Positions 5,625-5,960 of a stretch of DNA of 5,960 nucleotides are shown here, in pieces. Origin of the DNA: UBA1563 sp041667115 (GTDB lineage: Bacteria; Bacteroidota; Ignavibacteria; Ignavibacteriales; Ignavibacteriaceae); contig JBAYFO010000101.1 in the NCBI GenBank assembly GCA_041667115.1, positions 1-5,960 on the forward strand, in the 5' to 3' direction. The notes beneath the pieces were generated by a model. It saw only the letters and a program-made list of their open reading frames with translations, was not told where the DNA came from and did not search any database. The translations under genes and the position numbers were made by a program. Every line of letters begins with the position of its first letter. Within the stretch, counting starts at the first letter, position 1.

Positions 5625-5653
5625 AATTTAATTGAACACCGTGTCCATTACAA
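5625..5653 (-). promoter_or_regulatory. Possible promoter with a palindrome in its spacer
   Basis: Read on the minus strand: TTGTAA (5648-5653), a 17-base spacer, then TAAATT (5625-5630), each 4 of 6 bases from the sigma-70 consensus and about 30 bases ahead of the start codon. The spacer holds GAACAC-C-GTGTCC (5634-5646, plus strand), a near-perfect palindrome with one mismatch that could be an operator. The boxes are weak and the call is tentative. Confidence 0.25.
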
Positions 5654-5960
5654 CGAACAGCCTATCTACCCGGATGATAAAATTATTTGGTGATAGGTTA
5701 AAATTAGGATAGGGATTAATCTCGCTTTTTTTGACTGGGATAATAACCCCTATAAGATTCACTACAAACTTTAAAAAAATATTAATAATATCCAATCCCC
5801 CTTCCTGAAAAATAATTTTAATTCACCGGATGGAGATGATCGCATGTATGTATGATTTCAGACTTCACAGTAGCCTAATCTGATACTATCCTCAACTATT
5901 CCATTATTCCACCTGCTAATGACTGTAAGCTTGTAGCATGTTGTTTTCTGTTCACAAAAA

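Larger units (their letters stand above)
5596..5960. other. Gene-free stretch upstream of the 229-residue protein
   Basis: 365 bp up to the window end with no frame longer than about 34 codons. Apart from the possible promoter it contains a CCTATC/GATAGG inverted repeat (5661-5666 with 5692-5697), a further GATAGG at 5708-5713, a short GGG-ATAATAA-CCC stem near 5738-5750, and a tandem octamer, ACTATTCC ATTATTCC (5895-5910). No tRNA-like cloverleaf, integrase core site or strong terminator was seen. Confidence 0.55.

Noticed and set aside
5858..5959. Minus-strand frame entering from the right edge, 33 codons to a TGA, as a possible gene end
   Set aside because: Cysteine-rich, featureless translation overlapping a tandem octamer; too short to support without the adjoining sequence.

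Overview
AT-rich bacterial DNA with good Shine-Dalgarno sites (GGAG, AAGGAG, AGGTGA) ahead of nearly every gene. The signal peptides, an outer-membrane beta-barrel protein and the style of the intergenic repeats suggest a diderm of the Bacteroidota/Ignavibacteriota kind. This placement is inferred from style; there is no marker gene in the window. Every gene except the first reads leftwards (minus strand).

Region 1 (1-2161) is a restriction/defence block. The window opens inside a plus-strand gene for a beta-type amino-DNA methyltransferase, of which only the C-terminal 94 residues are present. A minus-strand gene for a probable type II restriction endonuclease (274-1173) converges on it, and the two 3' ends overlap by 12 bp. 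Upstream of the endonuclease, after a 163-bp spacer, lies a stand-alone HsdR-N-like PD-(D/E)xK nuclease (1337-2161). That spacer holds two near-identical covarying palindromes whose centres are exactly 50 bp apart.

Region 2 (2162-3822) has a small single-pass membrane protein of a widespread uncharacterised family (2295-2801), then an exported trypsin-like serine protease with a complete catalytic triad (2962-3813). Nothing visible ties these two to the restriction block beyond position and orientation.

Region 3 (3823-5960) has an outer-membrane beta-barrel protein with a GTG start (3954-4598) and a helical, charged protein of unknown function (4906-5595). The spacers carry repeats: a two-copy GGATGA hairpin element flanking the barrel gene, heptamer tracts that run into the stop codon of the unknown gene, and an imperfect inverted repeat around that gene. 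The last 365 bp hold no convincing gene.

The methyltransferase and endonuclease together form a plausible type II restriction-modification pair: one marks the host DNA and the other cuts unmarked DNA. The neighbouring HsdR-N nuclease may add a second, possibly modification-dependent, restriction activity. The remaining genes look like envelope or accessory cargo. I found no rRNA, tRNA, CRISPR array, transposase or integrase.
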